Assembly (NCBI GenBank): GCA_022579005.1
Contig: MU401523.1
Location: forward strand, 1-64,000
Length of the DNA: 64,000 bases
Reading direction: 5' to 3'
Source of the DNA: Poronia punctata
Lineage: Eukaryota; Ascomycota; Sordariomycetes; Xylariales; Xylariaceae
The notes under the pieces were generated by a model. It saw nothing but the letters and a program-made list of their open reading frames with translations, ran no database searches and was not told the DNA's origin. Shown piece by piece: positions 59,283 through 64,000 of this stretch; positions within the stretch are counted from its first letter, which is position 1; each line of letters opens with the position of its first letter. A program made the translations under genes and the position numbers.

Positions 59283-61559
59283 CTTTCTAAGCTAGATAGC
59301 TAACCTAAGATAGTTTACCTGCTTACAAATAACTGGATAGATGGCTTTCAGGGATCGCGGCCTCTGTATATTTTTCATATTTACCTAGCTGCTCTACGTG
59401 ATTTGCCTATCTTTCCGACTTAAACATAGGACGGTTGGCAATCGGATCATGGCAATGAGTCGATAAAACAAACGATGCAGTTATTTCCGCACAAGCAGTC
59501 GAGTTACCTATTACCCCAGGGGCCAGGGCAAGAGCTCAGGGGCCGAAGGGAGAGGTAGCCGGTCATTCGGGCTCGGCTGTTGCTCATCACCCACCTAAAG
59601 TTACCTAACCTAGCAGCAAGGACCTTTTCGTTAGCGCGTGCCATCGGCTCCCCCGCTTCAACTTGATTCTACGCGTATTCTGTGGGAGTACAGGGAACAT
59701 TACATGTGTACGAGGTGCCGATCTACCAAAACAGCAGGCTGAGGCGTAGGGTTGTTATCTGGGGACCATGCGAACCCCCAGGCATATAAAGGTTAACCAA
59801 GAGCATCTATACCCAACTGGTATCAACCTGCATATGCGTTCGTGGGATACAAAAGCATGGATAGGTAATTATATCAACATTTCTAGTTCGATCAACACTA
59901 ATGGTTACGTGTAATCGGGCATTGTGTTCCTCCCTGGAATCAGTTCAATTTGTCCTCCCACTTGGGGTCTTGGGGTGTTACGAGTAGAAACTATTAATAC
60001 TCAAGCGACTTCACACGCTAGCATACCTGGTAAACAACGCCGTCATAAAACCATAGACAGCCAGTTGGTACGCTCCGTCGTTAGCGTGACACTACCTGGT
60101 TTACGCCGTTTGAGACGTTGTGTTTCTGTTCCAGGGACGGTATCAGCCACCTTGAAAGGTTTCTTTTATAAAGAAATCTTTTTGTATTACCGAATTTTGT
60201 ACACAACTGTTGCGCGTGGGTATGAGCAGGTAGGTACCTTAACAGGTAAATATCCAAGATGCGAAGGTCTAATCTGCTGGAAGGAACACTATATTAGTTC
60301 GTTACCAGAGAGGTATTGCACAGAACGATCGTTGTGTAAGCCCCCCCCCCCCCCCCTACGAAACGAATTAGATCGTCTTGTCTAAATATTCTAAATCCAC
60401 GCCAACCGCAACGACGGCCTCCCTTTTACTTTCTCCGGTCCCAACCGGTTTTAACTCGGATTACCTGGAAGACCTCGTTCAACTTGCACGTCGTACCGAG
60501 ATTCTTATTTCTTTGTGGCTTGATATAAGAAATCCATGGTACGGTACAAGTTGTGTACAACTGATCTAGATGCAAGGTACGTGAGACACTCCTGTCTCTG
60601 CTATCAGCATTGCTGGTCGGTATCTAATTCTCTTATTGATGTACCTCGTCAAGGGGCAAAAGGACCAGCAATGGGTAATGGGGTTTCTGTCTACCCTTCT
60701 AGATCAAAGTAGATACAAATTTTGGTCGTTTCTGACATTCCCGGTAGGTACCTACTTACCCTACCAACAACGTAACTGTGGTTCTGCACTCCTAGTCGTA
60801 GCAGACTCGTAGTGCATGATACCTGGACTAACATCAAATGGCGTCGCATCGGTCTCGGTTACAGAAATCCTACATTAGGTACTTCGGTACATATGCCACC
60901 CACTTCCAACTTCTACTTGTGACCTTGTATGTCTACAATACAGCTTTGTATGTCGTCGTGGTTGTTACATCTGCTCGATATAGAAGTTATATGCAAGACA
61001 CTTGTTAAGGTTAATTTTATATTACCAACAAACAAGGCCGAGAAACCAACGACATTCCAATCGACTTGGCACTCCACGCAACGCCATGGAAAAGGTATCG
61101 TAAATCCTTGCACATCGCAGGGTTCTTACAGCTAACGGTGCCCTGTCTCCACGTGTAAATGGTTTTCTTTTTGTTTTAGTTTCCCGTTTTACCTGCCTAC
61201 ATAATTACCAACCTTGCAAAAAACGTGGACCCTTGTTTCTGTCTGTTCTATCCTTGGCTGCAAGCAAGCAGATCGTCCTTTTGGGCAGGTTCACCCTCAG
61301 CTTGCGGGTTTCTGTCCGATGTGGAGGTGCGCTCATTAGGTAGACGGACTAGAAACTAACATGCAGCTAAAGTGGGAGAGCTCGGAAGTTATGGGAATGA
61401 TACACGTAAGGTTTAAAAAAAAAAAAAAAAAAGGTATATGTTCGCTTGCTTCGTCTCCTCAGAACTAGCCTCGTGGAAATCTTTGCATTCCATTCCCATG
61501 CCTTTTTTTCTTTCGCCTCCTATGGCTGTCATACTTGGATACTATCCGCTGCACAAGCC
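59283..61559. other. Intergenic region
   Basis: Normal composition resumes at the element edge. A 16-C run (60341-60356) and an 18-A run (61415-61432) are present, plus an 11-bp inverted repeat (60608-60618 with 60663-60673). A 153-codon frame at 59924-60385 has no ATG start and no family signal. TACGAGTA at 59979. The prenyltransferase promoter should lie in the last few hundred bases. Confidence 0.55.
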
Positions 61560-62810
61560 ATGAATACCGCTCTTCGAAGGCTCACGCCGTCGGCGCGATG
61601 TCGTTCAGTCCTCCTCGATAAACGGTTCATTGGTGTATCTTCTCGCTTTTTGTATCCTTCGCAGGCGAGGCAGAGAGAAGGCCATAGCGCCCGCTCTTCC
61701 CGAGCTCCGACGACACCAACGTCTCGCCTTCCTGCCTCGTCTCCACGCTTACACAATACTGCGGCTCTACCCGCGACCGAAATCCATGTCGAACCCTCTG
61801 CGACGCAGTACCCGACATGGAAGCCACCGGTCAAGGGTATTCTCTCGGTGCTCCCACCATCCTTGGTTCCCTACGCGGAGCTTTCGCGGATAGAGAAGCC
61901 GGGCGGGCTCTACGGCTTCTACATGGCTTATCTGATCGGGTTAACCTACGGCGCATGTCTGGTCACACCGGCGCCGACGATGGCCATTTTGGCCGGAACA
62001 GCCGGCAAATTACTCATCTACAACGTCTTCCTGCGCGGCGCCGCTTGTACCGTCAACGACATTCTCGATCGCGACTACGACAGGCAAGTGGCGCGGTGCA
62101 AGAACAGACCCGTGGCCCGAGGTGCGGTTACACCTGCGCAAGCATACGTTTGGTACTTCCTGCAGACGCTGGGGGCTGGCGCGGCCATTACACTGCTACC
62201 TAACCCGATGGTGATGCTTGCGTACGCGGTCCCCATACAACTCGCCGTCAGTCTGTATCCTCTGGGAAAGCGCGTCACGGACTTCCCGCAATTAGTCCTT
62301 AGCGCACCGATCGCCGGAGGCATCCTCATGGCTGCTGCTGCTATCGGGGTAGACCCCTTTGTTACGCCCGCGACGGCGGCTGCTACCGCGTCGCTATTCA
62401 TGTCTCACTATATCTGGACGACGATTTTCGATTACGTCAACGCCTGTCAGGACACGGCCGACGACATCAAGGCCGGTGTACGTAGCATGGCTGTGCTCTA
62501 CCAGAATACAAACACGTTCATCTCGGCAATGGGGGCGGCTCAGGTTGGTTGCCTCGTTGCAACCGGCGTGCTGGCGGGCTTCTCGCCAATTTATTTCATT
62601 GGTGCTGCGGGCGGAAACGCTCTTTGGTTGGCCGCCATGGTCAAGACAGTGAAAAGATCGAGACCGGACATATGCGCTTGGTGGTTCTCCTGGGGCGGCC
62701 TGCTGGTGAGCGGGACGACGGCATTGGCTCTGCTGGCAGAGTGCATCGGCAATTCAGGGGATGTGGATCAGCTGCACGTGGAAGTGGAAAGGGGAGCCGC
62801 TGAGCACTAA
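61560..62810 (+). CDS. UbiA-family prenyltransferase (COQ2-like)
   Basis: Membrane aromatic prenyltransferase of 416 aa, single exon; start at the first in-frame ATG (61560). The first 75 residues are rich in Arg and Ser and poor in acids, like a mitochondrial presequence. Both Asp-rich prenyl-diphosphate motifs are present: NDILDRDYDRQ (166-176) and DYVNACQDTADDIKAG (291-306), with about eight hydrophobic segments between and after. COQ2 joins polyprenyl diphosphate to 4-hydroxybenzoate in ubiquinone synthesis. The second motif (ACQDTADDIKAGVRSMAV) reads more like UbiA enzymes of fungal meroterpenoid pathways than canonical COQ2 (AHQDKxDD), so either role is possible. No neighbouring pathway genes are visible, but the window ends 1.2 kb downstream. 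Confidence 0.85.
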   Translation: MNTALRRLTPSARCRSVLLDKRFIGVSSRFLYPSQARQREGHSARSSRAPTTPTSRLPASSPRLHNTAALPATEIHVEPSATQYPTWKPPVKGILSVLPPSLVPYAELSRIEKPGGLYGFYMAYLIGLTYGACLVTPAPTMAILAGTAGKLLIYNVFLRGAACTVNDILDRDYDRQVARCKNRPVARGAVTPAQAYVWYFLQTLGAGAAITLLPNPMVMLAYAVPIQLAVSLYPLGKRVTDFPQLVLSAPIAGGILMAAAAIGVDPFVTPATAAATASLFMSHYIWTTIFDYVNACQDTADDIKAGVRSMAVLYQNTNTFISAMGAAQVGCLVATGVLAGFSPIYFIGAAGGNALWLAAMVKTVKRSRPDICAWWFSWGGLLVSGTTALALLAECIGNSGDVDQLHVEVERGAAEH

Positions 62811-64000
62811 AGACGCGCTCTATGCAGGCCATGCCATGCCATGCCATGCTACGTTTTTTCTCTACTATGCCATTTTGACGGAAAACAATATCACGACCCT
62901 CGCTGCTATGGCTTCTCCGAACGGACCATGTCTCATTTGTCAGGTCAGATGATGGAACGAATGCGGCGCGGAATTCACATTATTTACTGGAGTCAAGGAT
63001 TTTTTTGATTACCTCCTCGATCTACCAACTCCGGTTTTCTAAATTCCGCTTATTCCGCTCGTTCCGATGAAAACAATCTGCTATTTTTCCTACAGGATCC
63101 TTATGATACCCCGATATACATAGTACAAAGAAATAGATTAGATAATGTGAAACTGAAGATACAGATGCCCCCAAAAAAACAATCATTAAACTTGATATGG
63201 TATGAGTATATACCCAGCGTGCTCATCTCCTAGAAAAACATGGTGGTTTTTTGCTGTCTTATTCTAATGGCGCCAGAATGCACGAAATGCCCTGAAAAAA
63301 GATGGCAACAGCCAACAACGTCGGAAGCTTGATTGTCCACTGAGGGAGATTAGATGCGCCGCCCATTTACAGGGGGCCCTTGTAGTGGGCTGATGCCAGC
63401 TCTGAACATCAGCTCCTTCTTCTTCTTCTCCCTCTGTTTGCATTTTGGTCCCGACCCCCACCTGCCTGCAACAACATGGTACTTCTCCAACCAAAGTGTT
63501 TCAAGAGCTATTTCTGTTACAAATTACCTTATCCTTTTGTGTCCCTTTGCATCATTGTGACCGATCAAAAATCGGCCGGTGAAAAAGGTAGACAGAGATT
63601 GCAAAGGCTTGTTATTGTTGTTGTTGTTATTAGTCCTGGGCAACGGTGAGACATTTTTATTTACGATACGTGGAGTACCTAATCGAATAGAAATGTATTT
63701 TTGCAACAGGTTGGTTAGTTTGAAGTAGGTAGGGAGGTCACCTGCCCGGAAGAGCTGAGCTGTTGGTTTAGACAATTACCTAACACTCAAAACGGACGCA
63801 AAGCATTCAACATTTGTCTCGTCGATGTATGTCCCTGGTGCAAATACTATGAGAATATTCAAGCTTCACTCTGTTGGCTGCAGCCTGTATGATAGGTAGG
63901 GATGTCAGGGTAGATGCTTCAAGTTCCACAGGTTACAGAGCTACCTACCATACCGGGTAGGCGACAAGTAGGTAGCAAGGGCCCGCACTCGGCTTCCATA
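62811..64000. other. Intergenic region to window end
   Basis: Prenyltransferase 3' flank with a CCATG tandem run (62829-62849) and a GTT run (63611-63631). No gene supported; short frames on both strands are unconvincing. Confidence 0.55.

Noticed and set aside
59924..60385. 153-codon open frame near the AT-rich block
   Set aside because: No ATG start, no family signal, a 16-C run inside, low-complexity tail.
61446..61559. Upstream extension of the prenyltransferase frame
   Set aside because: It would need a TTG start; the ATG at 61560 gives a plausible presequence.

Overview
The window is nuclear DNA of a filamentous ascomycete (Pezizomycotina, most likely a sordariomycete; class is an inference). 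The evidence is short GT-AG introns with CTRAC branch sites, fungus-specific gene families (AcrB-type protein, FHIP, Zn2Cys6 regulator, LaeA-like methyltransferase, UbiA prenyltransferase), intron-bearing tRNAs, and two AT-rich blocks carrying the transition-only damage expected of repeat-induced point mutation (RIP).

Layout. 1-7590 is an eroded AT-rich block without genes. 7.6-11.25 kb is ordinary intergenic DNA. 11.25-33 kb holds a housekeeping and regulatory run: acrB-like gene (+), Zn2Cys6 regulator (+), MFS exporter (+), T5orf172/MUG113-type gene (+), LaeA-like methyltransferase (+), FHIP gene (-). 33.7-37.1 kb holds adenylosuccinate lyase (-), split by about 20 introns. 38.9-39.9 kb has a broken SET-domain gene. 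40.6-50.1 kb holds accessory genes: short-chain dehydrogenase (+), RNase T2 (+), small secreted cysteine-rich protein (-), tRNA-Thr and tRNA-Glu (both -, both with introns), and a BBE-type FAD oxidase (-). 51.4-59.3 kb is a second AT-rich block that resolves into a 753-bp TIR element and a 7.1-kb element with 138-bp terminal direct repeats and a 4-bp target duplication. A UbiA-family prenyltransferase (+) lies at 61.6-62.8 kb.

The genes do not form one obvious pathway. The regulator, exporter and methyltransferase on the same strand at 15.5-29.3 kb are family types common in metabolite loci, but no backbone synthase is present. AcrB (ubiquitin network), FHIP (endosome-dynein link), adenylosuccinate lyase (purine synthesis) and the tRNAs are core functions. 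The accessory genes at 40-50 kb and the prenyltransferase flank the repeat block.

Most notable are the extreme intron density of the adenylosuccinate lyase gene and an intergenic octamer, TACGAGTA, present about 25 times. Splice models were built by hand from GT/AG sites, branch-like sites, reading phase and family conservation; they need transcript support.
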